Below, piece by piece: positions 9,248 to 18,258 of a stretch of 64,000 nt of DNA. Both the position numbers and the translations under genes were made by a program. Source of the stretch: Actinokineospora alba (GTDB lineage Bacteria > Actinomycetota > Actinomycetes > Mycobacteriales > Pseudonocardiaceae); NCBI RefSeq assembly GCF_004362515.1, contig NZ_SNXU01000001.1, forward strand, positions 7,068,001-7,132,000, in the 5' to 3' direction. The stretch's first letter is position 1, and each line of letters starts with the position of its first letter. The notes under the pieces are model-generated. The model was not told the origin of the DNA and ran no database searches. It saw nothing but the letters and a program-made list of their open reading frames with translations.

Positions 9248-9832
9248 ATGCGGACACGCCACACCGCGGCCTCTGCGGTACTTCTGTCCTGCGTCATCCT
9301 CCTCGGCGCATGCTCGGGCGAGCCCGGGCCGCGACTCCGGGACGCCGCGCCTGGAACCGGCGGCATCGTGGGGCAGATCGACACCAAGGCCGAGACGCCC
9401 TACTCCTTCGACGACGCGACTCTCTGTCTCGTCGGTCCGGGGTCAGTCACCATCGAGAAGGTCGAGATCGTCGCCCCGACGGGCGGCTTGCGGCTCGGAA
9501 CGTTCTCGGTGCTGCCGTCGAAGGGCGGCAAGGTCAGCAACTACATCAGCGACCCCCGCCAACGTCTGGACGAGGTGGGCTTTCCGACGCAAGGACCGAT
9601 GACCGTCGACCGCGTCTGCCCGCCCGCGAGTGATGGTGGGGTGTTCCTACTCGGTGTCGAGGTCACCAAACCAGCTGATGCGACGGCGTCGGGGAGCGGG
9701 TTTGTCGTCAGTTATCGGTCGGGTGAGGAGACCCACCGGACGTACTTGCCGCCGGGCATCGTGCTCTGCCAAGGCAGCGATCCCGATCTGCCCGACTGCG
9801 ACCGAAAGCTCGATCTGCGACCCCCGCCATGA
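9248..9832 (+). CDS. Lipoprotein of unknown function
   Basis: 194 aa from the ATG at 9248, preceded by AAGGAGATCC; an upstream in-frame start at 9167 lies inside the previous gene. The signal peptide with lipobox (LLGACSGEPG) puts a lipidated Cys at residue 22. The mature part is small, beta-rich and has a few cysteines. No family was recognised. It follows the frameshifted secreted-protein gene at 46 bp and may have been cotranscribed with it. It ends one base before the convergent glutamine synthetase-like gene. Confidence 0.75.
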   Translation: MRTRHTAASAVLLSCVILLGACSGEPGPRLRDAAPGTGGIVGQIDTKAETPYSFDDATLCLVGPGSVTIEKVEIVAPTGGLRLGTFSVLPSKGGKVSNYISDPRQRLDEVGFPTQGPMTVDRVCPPASDGGVFLLGVEVTKPADATASGSGFVVSYRSGEETHRTYLPPGIVLCQGSDPDLPDCDRKLDLRPPP

Positions 9833-11185
9833 TCAGGCGCGCAGGTCACCGCGGGCGCGCTGCCAGTCGGTGACCGAGTCCAGCCCCGTGTTCAGCTCCT
9901 CGCCCAGCAGCGCCGCTCGATGGTCGACCGCCGCGTCTCCCAGCAGGGCGCGGGCGAGTTTCGACTCGGTGAGGCGGGTCAGGGCATCCCACGGGGTGCG
10001 GGCGAGGTCGCCGACGACCCGGCCTTCGGCGGGCAGCGGAAGGCGTTCCTCGATGCCGGACAGGCCTGCGGCGAGCAGGGCGGCGACGACGAGATGGGGT
10101 TGGGCGTCGGCGCCCGCGAAGCGGGCTTCCATGCGCAGCGACGGGCCGCGGCCGACCAGGCGGACGGCAGCGGTGCGGTCGTCGGTGCCCCACCGCAGGG
10201 TGCGCGGAGAGAAGGGGGCGGTGCGCAGGCGCACGTAGGAGTTCCAGGTGGGCGCCCAGAACGCGGTCAGATCACCCGCCGCGCGCAGGATGCCCGCGAG
10301 GAAGTGTCCGAACACAGTGGACGGTTCGGTCGGCTGGGCGCCCGCGACCATCGACATGCCCGCCGCGTCGGCCAGGGCGAGGTGGACGTGGCAGGAACTC
10401 GCGGTGCCCGCGGACTCGGCGGCCAGGTATCCGGCACGGACCCCGCGCGCGGCGGCGGCCTGGCGGATGGCGAGTTGGTGGAGCATCGCGTCGTCGCAGG
10501 CGGCGAGGGCGTCGCGGGCGCGCAGGACGATCTCGTACTGGCCGGGGTGGGCCTCGCCGCGGGCGGACTCGGCGCCGAGGTCGAGGCGGTCGATGGCGGC
10601 GTGGACGTCGGCGAGCACGTCGCGCATCGGGGAAAGGCCGTCAACGGCGTAGTCGACGCGCCGGTCTGTGATCGGGGTGCCGTCGGCGGTGGTGAAGGTG
10701 ACCTCGTGCTCGATGCCGACGGACGGGACGAACCCGAGCTTCTCGGCGGCGGCGATGTGTTCGCGCAGCAGGGTTCGCGGCGCTTCGGCGACCGGGCGGC
10801 CGTCCGGCCACTCGACGTCGCAGACGACGAACCACGCGCCCGGCCCGGCCGGGGCGAGCGTGGCCAGGTCGGGTCGGAGGGTCAGGTCGCCGTAGCCGCC
10901 GAGGAAGGGGTCGACGGCGGAGGCGTTGACGGGATCGCGTTCCGGGTTCCAGCCGAAGACGTGCGCGACCATGCCGTAGCCGGAAGGCATGACGGTGTCG
11001 ACGAAGAACTCGGCGCCCACCTCGACCGCGGCGAACCGGGCGTGCGGGTCGGGCACCAGGCAGACGACGCGGCGCACGTCGCCGGAGGCGACCGCCGCCC
11101 GCAGCGCCCCGGACAGCGAGGACGCGGCGAGCGCGCGGTCGGCCAGGGTTCTCGGCCCGACCGGCCGCTGGTGCTGGATTGTCAT
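9833..11185 (-). CDS. Glutamine synthetase family protein (GlnA-like)
   Basis: 450 aa, the length of the GlnA3/GlnA4/PuuA-like group. The catalytic domain is recognisable: GIEHEVTF (metal-binding Glu), GEAHPGQYEIVLRARD, SCHVHLAL (metal His) and RLVGRGPSLRMEARFAGADA. The N-terminal beta-grasp part is short and divergent. Family enzymes ligate glutamate or another acid to ammonia or an amine using ATP. Actinobacterial paralogues of this type act as gamma-glutamyl-polyamine or -ethanolamine synthetases. The substrate cannot be read from sequence. Downstream of, and probably cotranscribed with, an F420-dependent oxidoreductase gene 10 bp away. Confidence 0.85.
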   Translation of the reverse strand: MTIQHQRPVGPRTLADRALAASSLSGALRAAVASGDVRRVVCLVPDPHARFAAVEVGAEFFVDTVMPSGYGMVAHVFGWNPERDPVNASAVDPFLGGYGDLTLRPDLATLAPAGPGAWFVVCDVEWPDGRPVAEAPRTLLREHIAAAEKLGFVPSVGIEHEVTFTTADGTPITDRRVDYAVDGLSPMRDVLADVHAAIDRLDLGAESARGEAHPGQYEIVLRARDALAACDDAMLHQLAIRQAAAARGVRAGYLAAESAGTASSCHVHLALADAAGMSMVAGAQPTEPSTVFGHFLAGILRAAGDLTAFWAPTWNSYVRLRTAPFSPRTLRWGTDDRTAAVRLVGRGPSLRMEARFAGADAQPHLVVAALLAAGLSGIEERLPLPAEGRVVGDLARTPWDALTRLTESKLARALLGDAAVDHRAALLGEELNTGLDSVTDWQRARGDLRA

Positions 11186-11195
11186 GTTCGGGCCA

Positions 11196-12149
11196 TCACG
11201 GCCGCGGGGCGAGCGCCCGGACGGTCTCGATCGGGTCGGCCCCGGTCGGCAGGACGGCGATGGCGGGCGTGGTCAGCCCGGCGTCCACATAGGACTGGAC
11301 GCGTTCGCGGCAGTGGTCGACGCTGCCGTGCACGATCAGGTCGTCGACCACGGAGTCCGGGATGGCGGCGTTGGCTCCCGCGCGGTCGCCCGCCGCCCAG
11401 GCGTCGTGCATGGGCTTGAGTTCGTCGCCGCGGCCCAGCCAGTCGTGGAAGGCGGCGTAGGCGGGGACGGTGAGGTAGCTGCTGATGAGCAGGCGACCCA
11501 GGGCGCGCGCGGCGGCGGCGTCCTCGGTGGGGCAGACGAAGATGCGGGCAACCAGTTCCAGGTCCGGGCCCACCTCGGCCCGCACGGTCGGCACGTCGCC
11601 GGCGCTGAGCCAGTTGGTGATCGCGCCGTCGGCCTCACGCGCGGCCAGCCTGAGCATCCCGGGCCGCAGGGCGGCGAGCATGATCTCGGGCGGCTGGGCC
11701 GGTGGGCGTTCCAGGCGGAACTTGGTGATCTCGAAGGTGCCGTACTTCTCGGTGACCTTGTCCCCGGCCAGCGCCGACCGCAGGAAGCGCAGCGTGTCGC
11801 GCATCCGGTGGAAGGGCTGGTCGAAGTCGATGCCGTTCCACCCTTCGACGATGGTGGGTGAGGAGGTCCCGATGCCGAGGGCGAAGCGGCCAGGGGCGAG
11901 TTCGGCCATGGTGGCGGCGCTCATGGCGAGCAGGCCGGGCCCACGGGTGTAGACGGGGACGATCGCCGTGCCGAGGCGCAGCTCGGGGGCCCATTCGGCG
12001 GCGAGGACGAGCGGGGTGAAGGCGTCGGTGCCCGCGGTCTCGGCGGACCAGACGTCGGTGTAGCCGAGGTCGGGCAGTTCCTTGACCAGGTCCCGGTGTG
12101 CCGCCAGGGGGACCCCGGTCAGCGGCAACGTGATGCCCCACCTCGACAT
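11196..12149 (-). CDS. LLM class F420-dependent oxidoreductase
   Basis: 317 aa from the ATG at 12149, with GGAGGCGCTT upstream; the longer frame to 12428 overlaps a divergent gene. It is a luciferase-like TIM barrel: GITLPLTG start, DVWSAETAGTDAFTPLVLAA, LGTAIVPVYTRGP, RFALGIGTSS and a long KYGTFEITKF insertion. This matches the actinobacterial LLM group that uses coenzyme F420 for hydride transfer. The substrate is unknown. It is followed by the glutamine synthetase-like gene, so the pair may act on a nitrogen-containing compound (inference). Confidence 0.88.
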   Translation of the reverse strand: MSRWGITLPLTGVPLAAHRDLVKELPDLGYTDVWSAETAGTDAFTPLVLAAEWAPELRLGTAIVPVYTRGPGLLAMSAATMAELAPGRFALGIGTSSPTIVEGWNGIDFDQPFHRMRDTLRFLRSALAGDKVTEKYGTFEITKFRLERPPAQPPEIMLAALRPGMLRLAAREADGAITNWLSAGDVPTVRAEVGPDLELVARIFVCPTEDAAAARALGRLLISSYLTVPAYAAFHDWLGRGDELKPMHDAWAAGDRAGANAAIPDSVVDDLIVHGSVDHCRERVQSYVDAGLTTPAIAVLPTGADPIETVRALAPRP

Positions 12150-12211
12150 AAGCGCCTCCTGGATCGACTCGTGCCGACAGCGTTTCATATCCCGATAACC
12201 CTCAGCCATCA

Positions 12212-12227
12212 GTGTCATTTCCGACAC
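12212..12227. promoter_or_regulatory. Small dyad in the divergent LLM/XRE gap
   Basis: GTGTC-6-GACAC inverted repeat, 25 bp before the XRE gene start and between two divergent genes. It could be an operator; at 5 bp per arm it may be chance. Confidence 0.25.
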
Positions 12228-12252
12228 GCGAAACAGCTGATCTGATGAACAC

Positions 12253-13092
12253 ATGAGCGAACGACTGCCCGCCCGGCTGCGCGCCCTGGCAAGTGAGCTG
12301 ACGAGACTGCGGGAACAGGCGGGCCTGACCACCCGCCAGGTCGCGGCGCGGATGGGCACCTCCATCGCGACCATCAACCGCACCGAGAACGCCAAGCGGA
12401 CTCCATCGGTGGCCGATGTGGCCACCATGCTGGCGATCTACGGCGTGACCGGAGCGGAGCGCACCCGAATCTTGACCATGGTCGAGGAGGTGAACTCGCC
12501 CGGCTGGATGGAGGTGAGCCCCCGGTTCACCCACCTGCTGAAGGCGCTGATCGACTTCGAGTCGGAAGCCATCTCCATCGTGAACTTCGGACCATCGATC
12601 GTGCCAGGACTGCTGCAAACGCCCGGGTACGCACGGGCGATCACCAAGACGGGACTCTTGGACGAGTCCCAGCGGGAAGCGTTGGTCTCGGCCCGGATGG
12701 ACCGCCAGAAGGTCTTGGTGAAACTGGTGGCGCCGCGCTACATCGCCTTCCTGGATGAGGCTGCGCTCCGGCGGCCCTATGGCGGCCAAGAGGTCATGGC
12801 GAACCAGATTCGGTGGCTCATGGATCGGGCGAAACTACCCAACATGGAGATCCGCGTGATCCCCTTCCGCCACGGCGGCTACCGCAACCCGGGGCACTTC
12901 GCCATGTTCGAGTTCGAACGCACGTCGCGGATCGTCTACGTCGAGCACGACGGCGCCTCTGGCTTCCTGGACGAACTCGACGACATCAACCTGTTCGCGC
13001 ACACGACGTCTGGTTTGATGAAAGTGGCGCTGGGATCCGCCGATTCGGTGAACTTCCTGGCGAGAATTCTGGCCGATTACGAACGGAGCTGA
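12253..13092 (+). CDS. XRE/DUF5753 (Scr1-type) transcriptional regulator
   Basis: 279 aa. The N-terminal helix-turn-helix (about 8-62) has QAGLTTRQVAARMGTSIATI followed by NRTENAKRTPS. The DUF5753 domain (about 85-265) contains the hallmark FGPSIVPGLLQTPGYAR and the later FEFERTSRIVYVE. Actinomycetes carry many copies of this regulator, usually next to a DUF397 gene; some act in development and antibiotic control. Here the DUF397 partner starts 6 bp after the stop, so the pair is one transcription unit. Confidence 0.93.
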   Translation: MSERLPARLRALASELTRLREQAGLTTRQVAARMGTSIATINRTENAKRTPSVADVATMLAIYGVTGAERTRILTMVEEVNSPGWMEVSPRFTHLLKALIDFESEAISIVNFGPSIVPGLLQTPGYARAITKTGLLDESQREALVSARMDRQKVLVKLVAPRYIAFLDEAALRRPYGGQEVMANQIRWLMDRAKLPNMEIRVIPFRHGGYRNPGHFAMFEFERTSRIVYVEHDGASGFLDELDDINLFAHTTSGLMKVALGSADSVNFLARILADYERS

Positions 13093-13098
13093 AACAGC

Positions 13099-13281
13099 AT
13101 GCACGCTGAGTGGCGGAAGTCGAGCTTCAGCGGCGCCCAAGACGCCGACTGCATCGAGGTCTCCTACTCGGCCGAGGTGTGGCTGCGCGACTCCAAGAAG
13201 CCCGAGGCAGGCACCCTGCGCCTGCCCGCGTCGTCATGGCAGCCCGCCCACCTGACCTCGTTGGTGGTTCGCCCCGGCTGA
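13099..13281 (+). CDS. DUF397 protein, partner of the XRE regulator
   Basis: 60 aa, the usual size. WRKSSFSGAQDADCIEV and VWLRDSKKPEAGTLRLPA are the two conserved DUF397 blocks. The family is almost confined to actinobacteria and is paired with XRE/DUF5753 regulators. It is thought to act as a small antagonist or co-factor of the regulator. GGAG upstream overlaps the end of the XRE gene. Confidence 0.92.
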   Translation: MHAEWRKSSFSGAQDADCIEVSYSAEVWLRDSKKPEAGTLRLPASSWQPAHLTSLVVRPG

Positions 13282-13340
13282 CCGTGGAACGCCCGCGGCG
13301 GCCGCGCACGGGCTGGTGCGCGGCTCACGGCGGTGGCAGG

Positions 13341-13760
13341 TCAGACCTTCGCCTGGTCTCCCGCGATGTTCACCATCCACGGGACACCGAACCGGTCGGT
13401 GCACATGCCGAACTCGTCGCCCCACATCTGCTTCTCCAGCGGCACCTGCACGGTCCCGCCGCCGGACAGCTTCTCCCAGTAGCCGCGCAGCTCGTCGGAG
13501 TCGTCGCCGCTGAGGCTGACCGCGAACGCGGAGCCCGGGTTGTACTCCTGGCCGGGCGGGGTGTCGGCGCCCATGAGGGTGAAATCGTTGTCCGCCTCGA
13601 GCATGCCGTGCATGATCTTGTCGGCCTCCGGCGCGTCCGGCATGCCGAACTCACCGAAGGTGCTCAGCGTCAGGTTGCCGCCGAAGACCTCCTTGTAGAA
13701 CTCCAGCGCCTGCCGCGCGTCGCCGTTGAAGCTGAGGTAGGGGTTGAGACGGGAAGCCAC
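13341..13760 (-). CDS. VOC family protein (PhnB-like)
   Basis: 139 aa. NPYLSFNGDARQALEFYKEVF is the classic start of the PhnB/glyoxalase-like fold, with paired beta-alpha-beta-beta-beta units and a final FGVPWMVNIAG. Members bind a metal or a small substrate; most PhnB-like members have no assigned reaction. The gene stands alone between the XRE pair and an S9 peptidase, with its own RBS (GGAGA). Confidence 0.88.
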   Translation of the reverse strand: MASRLNPYLSFNGDARQALEFYKEVFGGNLTLSTFGEFGMPDAPEADKIMHGMLEADNDFTLMGADTPPGQEYNPGSAFAVSLSGDDSDELRGYWEKLSGGGTVQVPLEKQMWGDEFGMCTDRFGVPWMVNIAGDQAKV

Positions 13761-13836
13761 CGGATTCTCCTTGTCACCAGACTGGATCGGACCCGTCGAA
13801 GCCTAGCCACGGCCGCCGACAACCACCGGCTGGAAC

Positions 13837-13868
13837 GGGGCCTGACCTGTTGAAATAGGTCAGACCCC
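13837..13868 (-). terminator. Hairpin terminator after the S9 peptidase
   Basis: GGGG-C-CTGACCT pairs with AGGTCAG-A-CCCC around GTTGAAAT; one mismatch in a 12-position stem. It starts 7 bp beyond the S9 peptidase stop and separates that gene from the VOC gene. Confidence 0.7.
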
Positions 13869-13874
13869 GAACAC

Positions 13875-15953
13875 TCACAGCCCCAGTGCCTGCTTGAGCC
13901 AGCGCACCTGCATCAGCATGAAGTTCTCCGCCACGTCGTCCTCCTGCGGCGTCATGTGCGTGACCCCCGGCAGCGGCAGCAGCGCGTGCGGGCGGCCCGC
14001 CGCGACCAGGGCGCTCGACAGGCGGATCGAGTGGGCCACCACGACGTTGTCGTCCGCGAGCCCGTGGATGATCAGCAGCGGCCGGTCGAGCTTCGGCGCG
14101 TCGTCGATCAGGGAGTTGCGGTCGTAGACCTCGGGGCGCTCGTCGGGGTGGCCGAGGTAGCGCTCGGTGTAGTGGGTGTCGTAGAGCCGCCAGTCGGTGA
14201 CCGGGGCGCCCGCGATGGCCGCGTGGAAGACCTCGGGCGCGCGCAGGACCGCCAGCGCCGACAGGTACCCGCCGTAGGACCAGCCGCGGATCGCCACCTT
14301 CGTCAGATCCAGGTCGGGGTGGTCGGCGGCGACCGCGTGCAGGGCGTCGACCTGGTCGGTCAGGGTGACGTCGGCGGGCTCGAACGCGATGGCGCGCTCC
14401 CACTCCGGGCCGCGCCCCGGCGTGCCGCGGCCGTCGGCGATGATCACGGCGAAACCCTGGTCCGCCAGCCACTGCGGGACGAGGTAGGCGTTCCGCGTGG
14501 ACAGCACGCGCTGCGCGTGCGGGCCGCCGTAGGGGTCCATCAGGACAGGAACCTTCGTGCCCGGGACGTGGCCGGTCGGGTAGAGGACCGCGACGCGGAG
14601 CGCGCGCTCACCGACCGTCAGCAGCTCGACGTTCGGGGTCAGCGGCGGCTCGACGGCGAGGCTCTTGACCTCACCGAGAACCTCACCCCCGCGCAGGACG
14701 CTGATCTTCGGGCCGGACCAGCCGAGCGACCAGGACGTCAGGACCGTCACGTCCCCGCCGCGGGCGGCCGAGTGCACGCCATCCACAGTGGACACCTGCT
14801 CGACCTTCTCGCCCGCGCGGTACACGTGGACCTGCGTCGAGTCGTCAGCAGAGGCGGTGAACAGGATGTCGTCGCCGATGTCGAGGACCGAGCGGACCTG
14901 CAGGTCGCCGGAGACGGCCTCGTCGCCGACGAACAGGCGGTTCGCGCCGTCGGACGCGGCCACCCGCACGAGCTTGCCCGCCGGGTTCCACGCGGGGACG
15001 CCGGTGACGATCTCGATCCACGTGTCGTCGGTCTCGGTGTGCACGACCTCGGTGGCGCCGGTGTCCGGGTCGACCGCGCGGATCTCCACGGTGCGCTGGT
15101 CACGGGACTGCACGGCGATCAGCGGCTTGCCCGCGGCCGACCAGTGCGCGGTGGTCAGGTACTCCAGTTCGCCGTCCCAGTCGACGTCGACGCGGGTGCC
15201 GTCGAGGCTGATGATGGCGAGGCTGACCTTGACGTTCGGGGTGCCCGAGGCCGGGTAGGACACGGTGACGGGGTCGGAGCCGGGGTTCGCCGGGTCGGCG
15301 ATGTGCCAGCGCTGGACCTCACGCTTGTCGGTGAACGCGACCAGCAGCTTCGTGCCGTCCGGGGACCACCAGTACCCGCGCGAGCGGCTCATCTCCTCGG
15401 CCGCGACGAACTCCGCGAGCCCGCACGCCCGGCCTTCACCCTCGGGCGTGGCGATGGCCCGGTCGCCCGCGCCGTCCACGCCGACCACGCGCAGAGCGTC
15501 GTCGGCGACGTAGGCGACGTGGGTGCCGGTCGGGTCGGGACGCGGGTCGATGATCGGGGTCGCGGTGGCCAACTCGCGCGTCTCGCCGGTGTGGGCGTCG
15601 GCGACGAAGAGACGTCCGGACAACGCGAACGCCACGACCCGGGTCTGCGCGTCGGTGGCGCAGCCGATCACACCGGCGCCCTGCTCGCGGCTGCGCTCAC
15701 GGCGCGCGCGCTCCTCGGGCGACAGCTCCTCGGAGCCGCCGAGCAGCACGGCCGGGTCGGCGAGCCGGGTCTCGGTCCCGCTCGCCAGGTCCTGCTTCCA
15801 GAGGAGGTGGGTGCGGTCCTCGCCGGTCGCCGACCTCAGAAACAGCGCGTAGGAGCCGTCCGGGGCGACGCGGAACTCGCGGGGGGAGCCGAGGGTGAAG
15901 CGCTGGGTGCGCGCCTGAAGGCGGAGAAAGGTCGTCTCACTGGTCACCCCCAC
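13875..15953 (-). CDS. S9 family prolyl oligopeptidase / dipeptidyl peptidase IV-like
   Basis: 692 aa with no signal peptide, so probably cytoplasmic. The N-terminal 430 residues form the beta-propeller (DPPIV-N type). The alpha/beta hydrolase part has the nucleophile Ser559 in GWSYGGYLSA, Asp634/635 in HGLADDN and His666 in GVTHM. DPYGGPHAQRV precedes the catalytic fold, and EEMSRSRGYWWSPDG is the conserved double-Glu region that binds the free N terminus of a peptide in DPPIV enzymes. Expected to release dipeptides from proline-containing peptides. Divergent from a TetR gene, with a palindrome between them. Confidence 0.93.
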   Translation of the reverse strand: MGVTSETTFLRLQARTQRFTLGSPREFRVAPDGSYALFLRSATGEDRTHLLWKQDLASGTETRLADPAVLLGGSEELSPEERARRERSREQGAGVIGCATDAQTRVVAFALSGRLFVADAHTGETRELATATPIIDPRPDPTGTHVAYVADDALRVVGVDGAGDRAIATPEGEGRACGLAEFVAAEEMSRSRGYWWSPDGTKLLVAFTDKREVQRWHIADPANPGSDPVTVSYPASGTPNVKVSLAIISLDGTRVDVDWDGELEYLTTAHWSAAGKPLIAVQSRDQRTVEIRAVDPDTGATEVVHTETDDTWIEIVTGVPAWNPAGKLVRVAASDGANRLFVGDEAVSGDLQVRSVLDIGDDILFTASADDSTQVHVYRAGEKVEQVSTVDGVHSAARGGDVTVLTSWSLGWSGPKISVLRGGEVLGEVKSLAVEPPLTPNVELLTVGERALRVAVLYPTGHVPGTKVPVLMDPYGGPHAQRVLSTRNAYLVPQWLADQGFAVIIADGRGTPGRGPEWERAIAFEPADVTLTDQVDALHAVAADHPDLDLTKVAIRGWSYGGYLSALAVLRAPEVFHAAIAGAPVTDWRLYDTHYTERYLGHPDERPEVYDRNSLIDDAPKLDRPLLIIHGLADDNVVVAHSIRLSSALVAAGRPHALLPLPGVTHMTPQEDDVAENFMLMQVRWLKQALGL

Positions 15954-16064
15954 AACCTAAACGAACGGTGGCCGGGGGCCCGTCTCGAACCGGCCGCCGG
16001 CCGATTACGGCAGCGGCTTGAAGAGAGGCGGCGGAGACCCCCAGTCCCCGCCGACCCGAGTGGG

Positions 16065-16083
16065 ACCGTACCATACGGTATGG
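16065..16083. promoter_or_regulatory. TetR-type operator, nested palindromes
   Basis: Two interlocked inverted repeats: ACCGTA-3-TACGGT (16065-16079) and CCATAC-G-GTATGG (16071-16083). They lie 25 bp before the TetR start in the divergent gap to the S9 peptidase gene. Position and form fit a TetR autoregulatory operator. Confidence 0.65.
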
Positions 16084-16107
16084 CACGTTTCGGAAGGGTC
16101 GCGAAGC

Positions 16108-16653
16108 ATGGCGGGTAAACGGGACTGGCTGCGCGAGGGAATCTCGATCTTGACCGAGGAGGGGTCCCAAGCGCTGACGATCGACCGGCTCTGCGGCCGC
16201 CTCGGTCTGACCAAGGGGTCGTTCTACCACCACTTCGCGGGGATGACGGGGTACAAGGCCGCCCTGCTGGAGCACTACGAGCGGATCGGCACGCAGCGGT
16301 TCATCGAGGCGGTCGAAGCCGACCCCGTCGAGCCGGTGGTCATGCTCGACCGCCTGCTCGACCTGGTGATGGCCAGCACCGAACTGGGGCTGGACACGGC
16401 GATGCGGGCCTGGGCGCAGCAGGACCCGCAGGCGGGCGAGATGATGGCCAGGGTCGACCAGGCCCGCGTCGAGTACATGGAATCCCTTTGGCTGCGCCAC
16501 CGCGGCGACGCGGCCGAGGCCCGCATGGTCGGCCAACTCCTCTACGCGGTCCACGTTGGCGCCCGGCACATGCTTCCGCCGTTGCAGCGACACGAACTGG
16601 GTGGTGTGTACCGGCTGCTTCTGGACCGGTTGAAGGGATGGACCGGCCCATGA
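16108..16653 (+). CDS. TetR/AcrR family transcriptional regulator
   Basis: 181 aa from the ATG at 16108 with GGAAGG upstream. The helix-turn-helix at about 20-52 reads LTIDRLCGRLGLTKGSFYHH. The C-terminal ligand-binding part is all-helical and short. It is divergent from the S9 peptidase gene across a nested palindrome, so autoregulation and possibly control of the peptidase are likely. The ligand is unknown. Confidence 0.92.
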   Translation: MAGKRDWLREGISILTEEGSQALTIDRLCGRLGLTKGSFYHHFAGMTGYKAALLEHYERIGTQRFIEAVEADPVEPVVMLDRLLDLVMASTELGLDTAMRAWAQQDPQAGEMMARVDQARVEYMESLWLRHRGDAAEARMVGQLLYAVHVGARHMLPPLQRHELGGVYRLLLDRLKGWTGP

Positions 16654-16720
16654 TCTTCACTCGATCCGCCACGAGCGAACGCCACAGCGGCGCGGGACCG
16701 AGGCGTCAATAGTTGGTGCC

Positions 16721-17101
16721 ATGCCGAACCTCGACCACACCGAAAGCCTCCGTGCCGCCGAGCGGCGCCTCCAGAGCGCCCAGTTGGCCTCCGATGTGAC
16801 CGCGTTGGACGAACTGATCGACGACGCCGCATGGTTCACGGGCCCGGACGGAAAGCTCTACACCAAACAGGACGACCTGAGCGCGCACGAAACCGGCCAC
16901 CAGGTGCTGAGCCGCCTCGACGAGGAGGACCTGCGGGTGCTGGCCACCGAACACAGCGGTGTCACCTGGTTCCTCGGGACCCTGGAAGGCGCTGTCGGCG
17001 GCCAAGCGCTGACCGCCCGACTGCGCTACACCCGCACCTGGAGGCGGGACGAGCAGACGGGCTGGAAGATCATCGCGGCCCACGCCACCTTCCTGGTTTG
17101 A
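16721..17101 (+). CDS. NTF2-like (DUF4440/SnoaL-type) protein
   Basis: 126 aa. The order of elements fits the cone-shaped NTF2 fold: N-terminal helices (LRAAERRLQSAQLASDVTAL), LDELIDDAAWFTGPDGKLY, later strands GVTWFLGTLEG, LRYTRTWRRDE, and the ending WKIIAAHATFLV. This is characteristic of DUF4440. Such proteins bind small hydrophobic molecules or act as isomerase- or hydrolase-like enzymes. No catalytic assignment can be made. Confidence 0.85.
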   Translation: MPNLDHTESLRAAERRLQSAQLASDVTALDELIDDAAWFTGPDGKLYTKQDDLSAHETGHQVLSRLDEEDLRVLATEHSGVTWFLGTLEGAVGGQALTARLRYTRTWRRDEQTGWKIIAAHATFLV

Positions 17102-17159
17102 GCCTGGCTGGTCAGGCACGGGCGGGAAGATCGTCAATCCCTGGATGGCCGGACGGGAC

Positions 17160-17798
17160 ATGGGCTTAGATCGCAGGGTGACTTTCGCCATCGGCATCTT
17201 CGATCTGTTCACCTACGCCATCCCCGGATCGCTGTACCTGGCGTTCTTCGCCCACGTGATCACCCGCCTGCACCTCCTCGGCGGCGGCGCGATGACGGGC
17301 ACACCGGCCTGGCTGCTGGTGGTCCTGGTCGTGGTGCTGAGCTACCTGCTGGGCTATTTGGCATACCCGGCGGGCGAACTGGCGAACCGGATCGTGCCGC
17401 GTCGGCGCAAGCGGAACGCGAGCCAGGAATTCCGGACCCGGGTTCCCGCCGCCGAGGGCCGCGACTTCGTCGATATGGACAGGTCCGTTCTACTGTCCGC
17501 CATAGAGCTGCACGATAAGGACGTCGCCATCGAGGTGAAACGCCTACGGGCGACGGGCCTGATGCTGCGCAACTCCGCACCCCCACTGGCTTTGGGCTTC
17601 GTCGCCGCGGTGGTCGAGCTGTTCGCCGGACGCAACCACGCACTGGCGGCGGGTTGCGCTGTTCTCCTCCTGGGCGGATTCGTCGCGTTCATCGTCCAAG
17701 CCCGCCGCCTCGCGCACTGGGCGGTCATGAAGACACTCGAACTGTGCTACTGGATCCCCGACATCGATGACCGCTGCCGCCAAGTTCCGAAATCCTGA
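17160..17798 (+). CDS. Membrane protein of unknown function
   Basis: 212 aa from the ATG at 17160 (an ATG at 17145 is also in frame). Hydrophobic helices at about 18-38, 48-70, 143-160 and 163-185 make it an integral membrane protein. A charged loop (about 80-140, RIVPRRRKRNASQEF) lies between pairs. No family was recognised. It converges with the three-gene type VII cluster, ending 11 bp before it; whether the two are linked is unclear. Confidence 0.7.
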   Translation: MGLDRRVTFAIGIFDLFTYAIPGSLYLAFFAHVITRLHLLGGGAMTGTPAWLLVVLVVVLSYLLGYLAYPAGELANRIVPRRRKRNASQEFRTRVPAAEGRDFVDMDRSVLLSAIELHDKDVAIEVKRLRATGLMLRNSAPPLALGFVAAVVELFAGRNHALAAGCAVLLLGGFVAFIVQARRLAHWAVMKTLELCYWIPDIDDRCRQVPKS

Positions 17799-17809
17799 AT
17801 CCCTTCCGG

Positions 17810-18256
17810 TCAGCGGCCTGCGGGACTTCCGTCCGGGTTGGTCAGCTTGATGGCGCCGCTGTCCGCCCGCAGGACTACGTCCGACCGGTATGTCCCGTCA
17901 CCGAGCGCGGCGAGTTGGCCGAGGCTGACCATCCGGACGATCTTGTCGTCGCGTTGGAAGATGAGGAGGTTGCCGTCTTGGACATAGTCGCCGCCGTGTG
18001 TGCCCTCGCCGTCGATCTCAACGGGTCGGCCTAGTTCCCGCTCGATCCGCGCGCCGGATGCGGGGCCCGTGAGGATGTGCACGGCCGTCCAGTCGCCGGG
18101 GGCCAGGTCCTTGAGCGGTCGTGAGCCGCCCGAGCGGGCCAGTTCGGTGATCGCCTTCTCGAGGCCGTCGTCGAATTCCACCGTTACTCCCGAGGTGTTC
18201 GAGCCACATCCCGCCAGCACGGCGAGCACAGTGATCAGAGTCAGTATCGAGCGCAT
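17810..18256 (-). CDS. Lipoprotein, candidate immunity partner of the DUF6973 effector
   Basis: 148 aa from the ATG at 18256, two bases after the stop of the effector gene. The lipoprotein signal MRSILTLITVLAVLAGC places the lipidated Cys at residue 17. The mature 130 residues are a compact, beta-rich domain with no known family. The tight spacing behind a WXG/DUF6973 effector candidate and its surface location suggest an immunity lipoprotein. TilA of Staphylococcus aureus, which protects against the type VII lipase TslA, is a precedent. This role is inference from position and lipidation. Confidence 0.65.
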   Translation of the reverse strand: MRSILTLITVLAVLAGCGSNTSGVTVEFDDGLEKAITELARSGGSRPLKDLAPGDWTAVHILTGPASGARIERELGRPVEIDGEGTHGGDYVQDGNLLIFQRDDKIVRMVSLGQLAALGDGTYRSDVVLRADSGAIKLTNPDGSPAGR

Positions 18257-18258
18257 GG

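Noticed and set aside
13956..16118. A 720-codon plus-strand frame
   Set aside because: It is antisense to the S9 peptidase gene, whose catalytic motifs are intact; no motif of its own.
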